A model generated the notes under the pieces. It was not told the DNA's origin. It did no database searches and saw nothing but the letters and a program-made list of their open reading frames with translations. Of a stretch of DNA of 13,659 bases, positions 1 through 7,459 are shown one piece after another; the first letter of the stretch is position 1; every line of letters starts with the position of its first letter. The stretch is taken from positions 25,916 to 39,574 of the forward strand of contig DHQK01000172.1 of assembly GCA_002411085.1 (NCBI GenBank). Direction: 5' to 3'. Both the position numbers and the translations under genes were made by a program. The DNA is from Marinilabilia sp. UBA5340 (GTDB lineage Bacteria > Bacteroidota > Bacteroidia > Bacteroidales > Marinilabiliaceae).

Positions 1-2
1 AA

Positions 3-34
3 AAAAATAGCAGATTCGAGAACCTGCTATTTTT
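3..34 (-). terminator. Rho-independent terminator of the gyrA-TPR unit
   Basis: An 11-base perfect inverted repeat (AAAAATAGCAG at 3-13, CTGCTATTTTT at 24-34) encloses a 10-base loop. Read on the minus strand it lies directly after the TPR stop codon (45-47) and runs into a T-run at the window edge. The A-run and T-run on both sides mean it could also act on transcripts from the opposite strand. Confidence 0.85.
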
Positions 35-44
35 AATACTTTCA

Positions 45-1196
45 CTACTCTCCTTTGAGTTGCTTAATTTTTGCATCTACTTCATCATACTTATCGTTCA
101 TTTCGAAACGATAGTATAATCCCTTCAGACTTTCAAGAACAGAAACATCTTCAGGCTTAGACTCATGAGCACGCTCCATAAAAGGCAAAGAAGTTTTAAA
201 CAAGCTGTCAGCTTTCTCTTTTTCAGCTTTAAATTTCGCATGATCGGTCTCATCATTGGCCACATTCATCTGCTCAATCGCTTTGTTGTAATAAATTACC
301 CCAAGATTGTAAAGTGCATCAAAATATGTCTCATCCAGTTCCAATGCATTTTTATAATCCTCTATGGCCTCATCATAATTCTTAGCCTGATCGGCCAAAA
401 CACCACGAGCATAATAATATGTGGGATTATCCGGATCATTTTCGATAGCCTGATTCAAATAGGCCTTGGCTTCATCGTTTTGTTTGGTTTCCAGATAATA
501 ATTTATCAACTGCGTCAGCAATCGGTCATCTTCGGGGTATTTTTCAAAACCAGTCTGAAGATTCTCAGCCATTTTGGTTGAGTCTTGCATGGTTCCATAA
601 ACCTGATGCAACAGCAAAACAGCATCTCCTCCACCGTAATTATACTCAATAGACTCCTCCAGATACTTGGACGCTTTCTCCCAATTCTTGGCATTGTAGG
701 CAGCCAAAGCTGTATTGTAAATGATTGCGGTATCCACTGTAGGATTTTCTTTCTGGAACATTTCCAGATTATTAACTTTCAGAACATTTTCGAATGCCAT
801 CATTGCATTTTCATAGTTCTGTTCGTTAAATCCTTCAATACCCGCATTGGTCAATTCATTCACAAAAAAGGTCAATGCCACTTTGATTTCATTTTCGAAC
901 CGGTTATTGTCTGCTTTATCCAGTTCAATGGCCTTCATGTAATTATCTACCGCATCCTGCAGCAACTGAATGTCTTTCTGCTTCTTGTATTTGGCAGTAG
1001 ACAGCTGAGCTGCAACAATATAAGTTTTGGGCCAGTCTTGCGAACGCTTATGGGTATAAGCTTCTTCCAAACGTTCAGCAGCAGCTTCCAGGTCGCCATT
1101 TTCAATATATGCCTGGGCTGCATTCACTTTCCCTTTCTGTGCATAAACACCTGCTACCATAAATAAAGCAAGTGCAACAAATAGTAACTTCTTCAT
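45..1196 (-). CDS. Secreted tetratricopeptide-repeat (TPR) protein
   Basis: A 383-residue exported helical-repeat protein. Residues 1-19 form a signal peptide: a Lys pair, a hydrophobic core, then Val-Tyr-Ala, with likely cleavage before Gln20. The absence of a lipobox Cys suggests a soluble periplasmic protein. TPR-like helical pairs are visible around 24-50, 120-142, 157-185 and most clearly 258-308, where two consecutive repeats carry the expected small and aromatic residues (GVLADQAKNYDEAIEDYKNAL, then a YNLG helix). The C-terminal end is a charged helical region. TPR domains bind proteins or peptides; no catalytic motif is seen, so the partner is unknown. The gene begins 37 bases after the gyrA stop on the same strand and is probably co-transcribed with it. 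A gyrA-TPR pair is, to my recollection, common in Bacteroidales. It may be paralogous to the small TPR protein at 6690-7337. Confidence 0.9.
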   Translation of the reverse strand: MKKLLFVALALFMVAGVYAQKGKVNAAQAYIENGDLEAAAERLEEAYTHKRSQDWPKTYIVAAQLSTAKYKKQKDIQLLQDAVDNYMKAIELDKADNNRFENEIKVALTFFVNELTNAGIEGFNEQNYENAMMAFENVLKVNNLEMFQKENPTVDTAIIYNTALAAYNAKNWEKASKYLEESIEYNYGGGDAVLLLHQVYGTMQDSTKMAENLQTGFEKYPEDDRLLTQLINYYLETKQNDEAKAYLNQAIENDPDNPTYYYARGVLADQAKNYDEAIEDYKNALELDETYFDALYNLGVIYYNKAIEQMNVANDETDHAKFKAEKEKADSLFKTSLPFMERAHESKPEDVSVLESLKGLYYRFEMNDKYDEVDAKIKQLKGE

Positions 1197-1233
1197 TGTT
1201 TATCTGTTTTTGAGTGGATTTTACAAATCAAAT

Positions 1234-3765
1234 TTATGAATTCTCTCCATTATTTTCATCTTCTACATCATCGGATTGCTTTTCTAAGATACCTGACTCT
1301 GTAATATCTTCATCCATTTTTGCCTCGGACAATACCTTTGTTACAGATGCTATCATATCATGCTTCTTATCCAGATTAATCAATCGCACACCCTGAGTAG
1401 CTCTTCCTGTTACCCTGAGATCAGCTACAGCAACGCGAATGGTTACTCCCGAGCGATTAATAATCATAAGGTCATTATCGTCATTGACACTCTTGATCGT
1501 AATAAGATCTCCGGTTTTATCAGAAATGCGCATGGTTTTTACACCTTTACCACCTCTGTTGGTTATCCGGTAATCTTCCAGGCTGGAACGTTTTCCAAAT
1601 CCTTTTTCCGACACTACAAGAATATCGTCGTCATTATCTTTCACACAAACCATGCCAACGACTTCATCAGCGTCTGAATCAAGAGTTATACCTCTAACTC
1701 CCAACCCCTTACGACCAATCGAGCGTACTTTGGTTTCATTGAAACGAATGGCACGTCCTGAGCGCGTAGCCATCAAAATTTCGCTGTTTCCATTGGTCAA
1801 ACGGGCCTGAATCAACTCATCTCCCTCACGCACACCGATGGCAATCACCCCCGACTGGCGAGGTCTGGAATAATCTGCCAAAAGTGACTTTTTGATAATC
1901 CCCTTCTTCGTTCCCATCACAATATAGTGGGAATTACAATATTCCTCTTCATTGAGCTTCTTCACCCGGATAAAAGCTTTTACAGTATCTTCCGGATCAA
2001 TCTGCAGCAAGTTTTGAATGGCCCGTCCTTTGGAATTTTTGGTTCCTTCAGGAATTTCATAAACTTTCAGCCAGAAACAACGCCCCATTTTTGTAAAGAA
2101 GAGCATCGTATTGTGCATAGAAGCAGGATAAATATGCTCAATAAAATCTTCATCGCGGGTAGTGCTTCCTTTAGATCCCACTCCCCCCCGGTTTTGTGTT
2201 CTGAATTCAGCCAGTGGCGTACGCTTGATATATCCCATGTGAGAAATGGTGATTATCATCTGCTCATCGGCATAGAAATCCTCCGGGTTAAATTCCTCGG
2301 AAGAATAGACAATATCGGTGCGCCGGGGATCGTTGTACTTGCTCTTAATTTCCAGCATCTCGTTTTTGATGATCTCCATCCGCTGCTCTACATTGGCCAG
2401 GATTTCCTTCAAACGATCGATTTCTTTCAACAATGCCTCGTATTCAGCTCTCAGTTTATCCTGTTCCAGTCCTGTCAGCTGGCGCAGACGCATATCCACA
2501 ATAGCCCGTGACTGAATCTCTGTGAGTTCGAATCGCTCCATCAATTTGTCACGCGCTTCATCCGGACTTTGAGCTGCACGAATAATCTTGATAACTTCAT
2601 CAATATTATCACTGGCAATAATCAACCCTTCCAGAATATGTGCCCGTTTTTCGGCCTGATCCAGTTCAAACTGCGTACGACGTGTCACCACATCATGACG
2701 GTGCTCCACAAAATTCTGAATAATACCTTTAATATTCAATAACCTGGGACGTCCCTTCACCAAGGCAATATTATTGACACCAAAAGAGGATTGCAGTGCG
2801 GTATACTTATAAAGATGGTTCAATACCACATTGGCAATAGCTTCCTTCTTCAGGTCAATTACAATGCGCATTCCTTCACGATCCGATTCGTCATTTACGT
2901 TGGAGATACCCTCAATTTTCTTGTCATTAACCAGATCAGCAATTTTGACAATCAATTCGGCCTTATTGACCATATACGGAATCTCGGTAATAATGATCTT
3001 TTCGCGACCATTGCTTTCGGTTTCAATTTCCGATTTGGCACGAATCACAATCCGTCCCCGGCCGGTCTCATAGGCTTCTTTTACCCCCTGGTATCCATAA
3101 ATGGTACCACCAGTGGGAAAGTCCGGCGCCTGAATAACCTTTATTAATTCTTCAATTTCAATATCAGGATCGTCGATGTATGCCACAATGGCATTTATTG
3201 CATCTCCCAAATTATGAGGTGGCATGTTGGTTGCCATACCCACAGCAATACCTGAGGTCCCGTTTACCAGAAGCGCCGGAATTCTGGTCGGCAGCACAGT
3301 CGGTTCTTTCAGGGAATCATCGAAGTTGTACTGGAAATCTACAGTATTTTTCTCGATATCGGCCAGCATCTCTTCCGAAAGCCGGTTCATACGTGCCTCG
3401 GTATAACGCATGGCAGCAGGACTGTCGCCATCCACTGATCCCATATTACCTTGTCCATCTACCAACATGTAGCGCATTGACCAGGGCTGGGCCATTCTTA
3501 CCATAGCATGATAAACCGAAGAATCGCCGTGCGGGTGATATTTACCCAACACCTCTCCCACAATCCTTGCCGACTTCTTGTAAGGCTTGTTAGGAGACAT
3601 TCCCAAATCATGCATTCCGAAAAGTACACGCCTGTGTACTGGTTTTAGGCCATCCCGAACGTCAGGTAAGGCACGGGAAACAATCACAGACATCGAATAA
3701 TCGATGTAAGCAGATTGCATTTCCTCTTCAATGTTAATCTTTATTATTCTTTCTTCATCAGCCAT
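1234..3765 (-). CDS. gyrA: DNA gyrase subunit A
   Basis: GyrA is the breakage-reunion subunit of the type IIA topoisomerase that introduces negative supercoils with GyrB. The 843-residue length fits the family. The N-terminal region (INIEEEMQSAYIDYSMSVIV, then ALPDVRDGLKPVHRR) is the classical start of the winged-helix/tower domain. The catalytic Tyr is Tyr121 in RYTEAR. The quinolone-resistance region reads HPHGDSSVYHAM (77-88): Ser82 matches E. coli Ser83, but the residue matching Asp87 is His86. The C-terminal beta-pinwheel carries two GyrA-box-like loops, QNRGGVG (524-530) and TNRGGKG (735-741). Neither is the canonical QRRGGRG. The tail (about 817-843) is strongly acidic, as in many regulated gyrases. 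ParC was considered; the start sequence, box-like loops and tail favour GyrA. It is divergent from clpC and heads a unit with the downstream TPR gene. Confidence 0.98.
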   Translation of the reverse strand: MADEERIIKINIEEEMQSAYIDYSMSVIVSRALPDVRDGLKPVHRRVLFGMHDLGMSPNKPYKKSARIVGEVLGKYHPHGDSSVYHAMVRMAQPWSMRYMLVDGQGNMGSVDGDSPAAMRYTEARMNRLSEEMLADIEKNTVDFQYNFDDSLKEPTVLPTRIPALLVNGTSGIAVGMATNMPPHNLGDAINAIVAYIDDPDIEIEELIKVIQAPDFPTGGTIYGYQGVKEAYETGRGRIVIRAKSEIETESNGREKIIITEIPYMVNKAELIVKIADLVNDKKIEGISNVNDESDREGMRIVIDLKKEAIANVVLNHLYKYTALQSSFGVNNIALVKGRPRLLNIKGIIQNFVEHRHDVVTRRTQFELDQAEKRAHILEGLIIASDNIDEVIKIIRAAQSPDEARDKLMERFELTEIQSRAIVDMRLRQLTGLEQDKLRAEYEALLKEIDRLKEILANVEQRMEIIKNEMLEIKSKYNDPRRTDIVYSSEEFNPEDFYADEQMIITISHMGYIKRTPLAEFRTQNRGGVGSKGSTTRDEDFIEHIYPASMHNTMLFFTKMGRCFWLKVYEIPEGTKNSKGRAIQNLLQIDPEDTVKAFIRVKKLNEEEYCNSHYIVMGTKKGIIKKSLLADYSRPRQSGVIAIGVREGDELIQARLTNGNSEILMATRSGRAIRFNETKVRSIGRKGLGVRGITLDSDADEVVGMVCVKDNDDDILVVSEKGFGKRSSLEDYRITNRGGKGVKTMRISDKTGDLITIKSVNDDNDLMIINRSGVTIRVAVADLRVTGRATQGVRLINLDKKHDMIASVTKVLSEAKMDEDITESGILEKQSDDVEDENNGENS

Positions 3766-3793
3766 TTAGATAGTCTTTAGATGAGTCTGAAAT

Positions 3794-3826
3794 AAAAAAC
3801 GCCCTTGGTTTAAGGGCCATTTTTTT
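3794..3826. terminator. Terminator-like hairpin in the gyrA/clpC divergent region
   Basis: GCCCTT (3801-3806) and AAGGGC (3812-3817) form a 6-bp stem with a 5-base loop. An A-run (3794-3799) and a T-run (3820-3826) flank it, so it looks like an intrinsic terminator on either strand. It lies upstream of both gyrA and clpC, where no transcript should end, about 35 bases before the gyrA start codon. It could attenuate gyrA, block antisense or read-through transcription between divergent promoters, or be an AT-rich coincidence. The stem is clear; the function is inference. Confidence 0.5.
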
Positions 3827-3833
3827 CGCCGCC

Positions 3834-3841
3834 CTAAATTA
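3834..3841 (-). promoter_or_regulatory. Weak candidate -7 element for gyrA
   Basis: On the minus strand this reads TAATTTAG, one mismatch from the Bacteroidota -7 consensus TAnnTTTG. Only a T-rich stretch stands about 19 bases upstream in place of a TTTG -33 box. It would start transcription near 3827, putting the hairpin at 3801-3817 at the 5' end of the gyrA message. It was chosen by position and partial match, so confidence is low. Confidence 0.2.
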
Positions 3842-3896
3842 ATCATTTCCTCCCGAATGGAAAAAAAACCGACCTTGTTTTTTATCCCCTGCTCTC

Positions 3897-3929
3897 CTTG
3901 GGATTTTTGGCCTTTTTATAGTATTTTTG
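3897..3929 (+). promoter_or_regulatory. Candidate Bacteroidota-type promoter for clpC
   Basis: TATTTTTG at 3922-3929 matches the Bacteroidota -7 consensus TAnnTTTG exactly. CTTG at 3897-3900, 21 bases upstream, is a three-of-four match to the TTTG -33 box. Transcription would start near 3936, giving a 5' untranslated region of about 115 bases. A second possibility is TATAAT at 4007-4012, with TTGACG at 3979-3984, but that 22-base spacing is poor for a classical sigma-70 promoter. The 286-base region also holds the hairpin at 3794-3826 and an 8-base palindrome TTGATCAA near 3957-3964. Confidence 0.4.
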
Positions 3930-4051
3930 AGGAAAGCAAATCTGCAATTATGACATTGATCAAATCATTGCACAATTTTTGACGATACCTGAGAAATTTT
4001 CTTTATTATAATGTATCAGGTTTATTGAATAAATGAAAGGAAAGTAACCTT

Positions 4052-6616
4052 ATGGATTTAAATTTTTCATCAACAATAAAAGAAGTTATCACCTTCAGTC
4101 GCCAGGAAGCTTCCCGATTGGGCAATCCTTTTCTGGCTCCCGAGCATCTGATGCTGGGGCTGCTGAACAACGCCAACTGCAAGGCACTGAGGATGCTTGA
4201 GCACCTCAATGTGGATGTGGATCACGTGCGTGATACTATCGAAAAACAAATCAGGGAAACCAATCCTTTGAACAATAATGACCAGTTACCTCTTTTAAAA
4301 TCAACAGAGCAAATTTTAAAACTGGTTCATCTTGAAGCAAGGGCACTGAAAAGCCCAAAAGTTAACACGCTGCACCTGCTTCTTGCTTTAGTCAAAGACA
4401 GGAACAGCACAATATCTGAAATTATGAGTGATTACAATGTAAAATACGAACAGATTCGTTTGCTGGCTGAACAAACTCCTCCTCAGGGCAAAGCACAAAT
4501 GCCTGACGATGATGACGCCGATTCGCCATTTTCTTCCCAGGGCGGTGGCGGAGGAGGCCACGAAAGTGGCAAGTCAGGAACAGGCAAGCCCGGATCGGAT
4601 ACCCCGGTGCTGGACAATTTTGGCATCGACATCACCCGTGCTGCCGAAGAAGGTCGTTTGGATCCCATTGTGGGACGCGAACGGGAGATTGAGCGTCTGG
4701 CCCAAATACTGAGCCGCCGTAAGAAAAATAATCCGGTTCTTATTGGTGAACCAGGGGTAGGTAAATCTGCTATCGCCGAAGGACTTGCCTTGAGAATCAT
4801 TGACAAAAAAGTGTCCAGAGTGCTGTTCGACAAGCGGGTAGTTACGCTTGATCTTGCATCCATTGTGGCAGGTACAAAATATAGGGGGCAGTTTGAGGAA
4901 CGCATCAAAGCCATACTCAACGAACTGTCGAAAAATCCCAATATTATTCTTTTCATCGATGAAATTCATACCATTGTAGGTGCGGGAGGAGCTACCGGTT
5001 CTCTGGATGCGGCCAATATGCTGAAACCCGCTCTGGCACGTGGGGAAATACAATGTATTGGAGCTACAACTTTGGATGAATACCGGCAACACATTGAAAA
5101 AGATGGTGCCCTTGAGCGTCGTTTTCAAAAGGTGATGATTGAACCCACGTCGGTGGATGAAACGGTTGAAATTCTCAATAATATCAAAGAGAAGTATGAA
5201 GATCATCACAATGTCAATTTCACCAATGAAGCAATTGAGGCCTGTGTCAAACTGACAGAGAGGTATATCTCCGACCGTCACCTCCCCGATAAAGCCATTG
5301 ATGCATTGGACGAGGCCGGTTCGCGTGTGCACATTAGCAATATTGTGGTTCCCGAGACCATTCTTAAACTGGAGGAGCAGATTGAAGAAACCAAAGAAAA
5401 TAAAATCAAGGCTGTAAAAGCCCAAAATTTTGAATTAGCTGCTTCGTTTCGTGACAAAGAAAAATCGCTCATCGATGAATTGGAGAATTCCAAGACCAAA
5501 TGGGAAGAAGAACTGCAGCAGCACCGTGAAACAGTTGATGCCGAAAAGGTTGCAGAAGTTGTAGCCATGATGACCGGTATTCCTGTTCAACGAGTAGCCC
5601 AGGCGGAAGGGGCACGTCTGCTTCAAATGGGAGAGCAATTGAAAGGAAAAGTAATTGGTCAGGATCATGCCATCGTAAAGATCGTGAAGGCCATTCAACG
5701 AAACAGGGCTGGCCTGAAAGATCCCAACCGCCCCATTGGCTCTTTTGTATTCCTCGGCCCCACCGGTGTTGGTAAAACACATCTGGCCAAAATCCTGGCG
5801 CAGTATATGTTTGACACCACTGATGCGCTTATCCGTATTGATATGAGCGAATACATGGAGAAATTCAGCGTTTCGCGGCTTGTCGGAGCCCCTCCGGGAT
5901 ATATAGGATATGAGGAAGGTGGTCAATTGACTGAAAAAGTTCGTCGTCGCCCCTACTCTGTGGTTTTGCTGGATGAAATAGAAAAAGCTCACCCGGATGT
6001 ATTTAATATTCTGCTTCAAGTGCTTGACGAAGGAAGATTGACAGACAGTCTTGGAAGAAGGGTGGACTTTAAAAACACCGTAATTATAATGACTTCGAAC
6101 ATCGGCACCCGGGAATTGAAAGATTTTGGTCGAGGCATAGGTTTCTCCACTGCCAACCAGCCTACCGATTCGGATCATGCCAAAAGTGTAATTGAAAAAG
6201 CATTAAAGAAAGCTTTTGCACCTGAGTTTCTGAACCGTATTGATGATGTTGTCATCTTCAATAGTCTTGAAAAAGAAGATATACGGAAAATTATAGATAT
6301 CGAATTGAAAGGCCTTTATCAGCGTGTAGAATCTCTTGGATACAAATTAGAGCTCTCGAATGACGCCAAAGATTACATAGCTTCCAAGGGATTTGATGTT
6401 CAATATGGAGCCAGACCATTGAGACGTGCTATCCAGAAATACCTGGAAGATGAAATGGCGGAAGTTATTATTCAGGCCAGCATTAGTGAAGGAGATGCCA
6501 TAGAAGTGGGATTTGACAAGGAGAAGGAACAAATTACCACAAAGATTGTAAAAATGCCTGAAGGGAAAACCAACAAAGCAAAGGAGGAAGAATCCAAACA
6601 GGCAAAAAACAATTAA
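4052..6616 (+). CDS. clpC: ATP-dependent Clp protease ATP-binding subunit ClpC
   Basis: An 854-residue Hsp100 AAA+ unfoldase that feeds substrates to the ClpP peptidase. Order of parts: Clp N-domain double repeat (about 3-140); a Gly-rich linker with six consecutive Gly (164-169); AAA module 1 with Walker A GEPGVGKS (232-239) and Walker B FIDEIH (Asp303, Glu304); a middle domain with a UVR-type helical pair around 453-473; AAA module 2 with Walker A GPTGVGKT (569-576) and Walker B LLDEIEKAH (Asp641, Glu642); and the C-terminal D2 small domain. The short middle domain and the Ile-Gly-Phe tripeptide at 696-698, the ClpP-docking loop, mark it as ClpC rather than the disaggregase ClpB. The last 20 or so residues are a Lys/Glu-rich tail. 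It is transcribed alone, divergent from gyrA, and ends at the shared terminator at 6635-6673. Confidence 0.96.
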   Translation: MDLNFSSTIKEVITFSRQEASRLGNPFLAPEHLMLGLLNNANCKALRMLEHLNVDVDHVRDTIEKQIRETNPLNNNDQLPLLKSTEQILKLVHLEARALKSPKVNTLHLLLALVKDRNSTISEIMSDYNVKYEQIRLLAEQTPPQGKAQMPDDDDADSPFSSQGGGGGGHESGKSGTGKPGSDTPVLDNFGIDITRAAEEGRLDPIVGREREIERLAQILSRRKKNNPVLIGEPGVGKSAIAEGLALRIIDKKVSRVLFDKRVVTLDLASIVAGTKYRGQFEERIKAILNELSKNPNIILFIDEIHTIVGAGGATGSLDAANMLKPALARGEIQCIGATTLDEYRQHIEKDGALERRFQKVMIEPTSVDETVEILNNIKEKYEDHHNVNFTNEAIEACVKLTERYISDRHLPDKAIDALDEAGSRVHISNIVVPETILKLEEQIEETKENKIKAVKAQNFELAASFRDKEKSLIDELENSKTKWEEELQQHRETVDAEKVAEVVAMMTGIPVQRVAQAEGARLLQMGEQLKGKVIGQDHAIVKIVKAIQRNRAGLKDPNRPIGSFVFLGPTGVGKTHLAKILAQYMFDTTDALIRIDMSEYMEKFSVSRLVGAPPGYIGYEEGGQLTEKVRRRPYSVVLLDEIEKAHPDVFNILLQVLDEGRLTDSLGRRVDFKNTVIIMTSNIGTRELKDFGRGIGFSTANQPTDSDHAKSVIEKALKKAFAPEFLNRIDDVVIFNSLEKEDIRKIIDIELKGLYQRVESLGYKLELSNDAKDYIASKGFDVQYGARPLRRAIQKYLEDEMAEVIIQASISEGDAIEVGFDKEKEQITTKIVKMPEGKTNKAKEEESKQAKNN

Positions 6617-6634
6617 AATAAGATTTTTATTCAC

Positions 6635-6673
6635 AAAAAAAGGTGTTCCGAAAAATTCGAAACACCTTTTTTT
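6635..6673. terminator. Bidirectional terminator between clpC and the small TPR gene
   Basis: A perfect 13-bp stem (6635-6647 with 6661-6673: seven A plus GGTGTT against AACACC plus seven T) continues after one C/A mismatch into four more pairs with an AAA loop (6653-6655). A-run and T-run flanks make it a Rho-independent terminator on both strands. It sits 18 bases after the clpC stop and 16 bases after the converging TPR stop, so one structure serves both genes. Confidence 0.93.
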
Positions 6674-6689
6674 ATGTGATTTAAATTCT

Positions 6690-7337
6690 TTATTCTCCTG
6701 CCAAACGACTGTTAATCTCTTGCAAAGAAGCTTTGGCGCTGGCATTATCAGCATCGTATTGCAATACTTTTTCGAACCAGGGTTTAGCTTTTGCAAATGC
6801 CTCATTGGCACGGGCATTAATCTCATCGTATTGTGAAGGATCAGCATTCTGCGCTGAAGCCAGGATTTGAGATGCCTCATTAAAAGGCTCTGAACCTTGC
6901 TTAAGGTAGTAAGTCACAAGCATTTTTTTCATGTGACCAACATACTTACTTGAACCAAAATCCTTAACGGCATCAACCAGGAAACTCTCCATTTCTTCCC
7001 CTTTATCCTGCTTATTCAGTGAATAGGCAATGTAGTAAGAAGCAATGTCAGGACGAAAATCCTGCTCTTTGGTTTGCTTGTAATACTTGATAGCTTTATC
7101 GTAATTTTCGATACGACGGGCGCATGTAGCCATATTGTAAAGCATGGCAGCTTCAACAGGTTCGCCTTCTTCCCAATTGGCAACAGATTCTTCATAAAGT
7201 TCTAGGGCTTTTTGATAATCCTTATTTCTTAAGGCATCATTTCCCTCATTTTTATAATCTGCTGCTGATTTTTCCTGAGCAAATACACTTCCTGCAAGTG
7301 CAAACAACACAAAACTTACTGTCAATAAGTACTTCAT
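6690..7337 (-). CDS. Small secreted tetratricopeptide-repeat protein
   Basis: A 215-residue exported TPR protein. The signal peptide (1-20) ends in Ser-Val-Phe-Ala, with likely cleavage before Gln21, and there is no lipobox Cys. The mature start carries a TPR pair (about 24-55: NEGNDALRNKDYQKALELYE), followed by a second around 62-92 (LYNMATCARRIENYDKAIKYY) and a third, degenerate one. The C-terminal 45 residues form an Ala-rich helical pair (NEAFAKAKPWFEKVLQYDAD) that resembles the end of the larger TPR protein at 45-1196 in spacing and in the A-F-A-P-E pattern. No enzyme motif is visible; a protein-binding role in the periplasm is the most that can be said. It is a single gene converging on clpC and following thrC on the same strand after 122 bases. 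Confidence 0.88.
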   Translation of the reverse strand: MKYLLTVSFVLFALAGSVFAQEKSAADYKNEGNDALRNKDYQKALELYEESVANWEEGEPVEAAMLYNMATCARRIENYDKAIKYYKQTKEQDFRPDIASYYIAYSLNKQDKGEEMESFLVDAVKDFGSSKYVGHMKKMLVTYYLKQGSEPFNEASQILASAQNADPSQYDEINARANEAFAKAKPWFEKVLQYDADNASAKASLQEINSRLAGE

Positions 7338-7345
7338 AACGTAAT

Positions 7346-7353
7346 CAAATTTA
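7346..7353 (-). promoter_or_regulatory. Possible -7 element before the small TPR gene
   Basis: TAAATTTG on the minus strand matches TAnnTTTG exactly. It lies only 8 bases from the start codon, so the message would be nearly leaderless, and there is no TTTG-like -33 box at the right distance. In this AT-rich gap it could be a chance match. Confidence 0.25.
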
Positions 7354-7384
7354 GTTTTTCGTTTTCCTTTTACTTCGCGGCTGT

Positions 7385-7411
7385 AAAAATAGCCTTTTTA
7401 CTAAAAAAAGG
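7385..7411 (-). terminator. Weak terminator-like hairpin downstream of thrC
   Basis: On the minus strand CCTTTTT (7411-7405) pairs with AAAAAGG (7399-7393) around a 5-base loop, followed after CTA by five T (7389-7385). The stem has only two G-C pairs, so it is weak, but it is the best candidate for ending the threonine transcript before the next gene. Confidence 0.3.
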
Positions 7412-7459
7412 AAACAAAAAGCAAGCCAAACCTTAAAATTAATTAAAAAAAGCAACAAT

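Noticed and set aside
3180..3506. Plus-strand open frames of about 100 residues inside gyrA.
   Set aside because: Shadow frames of a conserved gene, with low-quality composition and no start signals.
1234..3765. Possibility that the gyrase gene is parC (topoisomerase IV).
   Set aside because: The N-terminal sequence, box-like loops in the pinwheel, acidic tail and length all fit GyrA better.
4007..4012. TATAAT before clpC as a classical sigma-70 promoter, with TTGACG at 3979-3984.
   Set aside because: The spacing is 22 bases instead of about 17, and the host appears to use the TAnnTTTG type; kept only as an alternative in the clpC promoter entry.
4483..4956. Long open frames on the minus strand within clpC (also 4574-5425 and 5435-6178), possible antisense genes.
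   Set aside because: They overlap a clearly conserved plus-strand gene, show no recognisable domain and have compositions typical of shadow frames.
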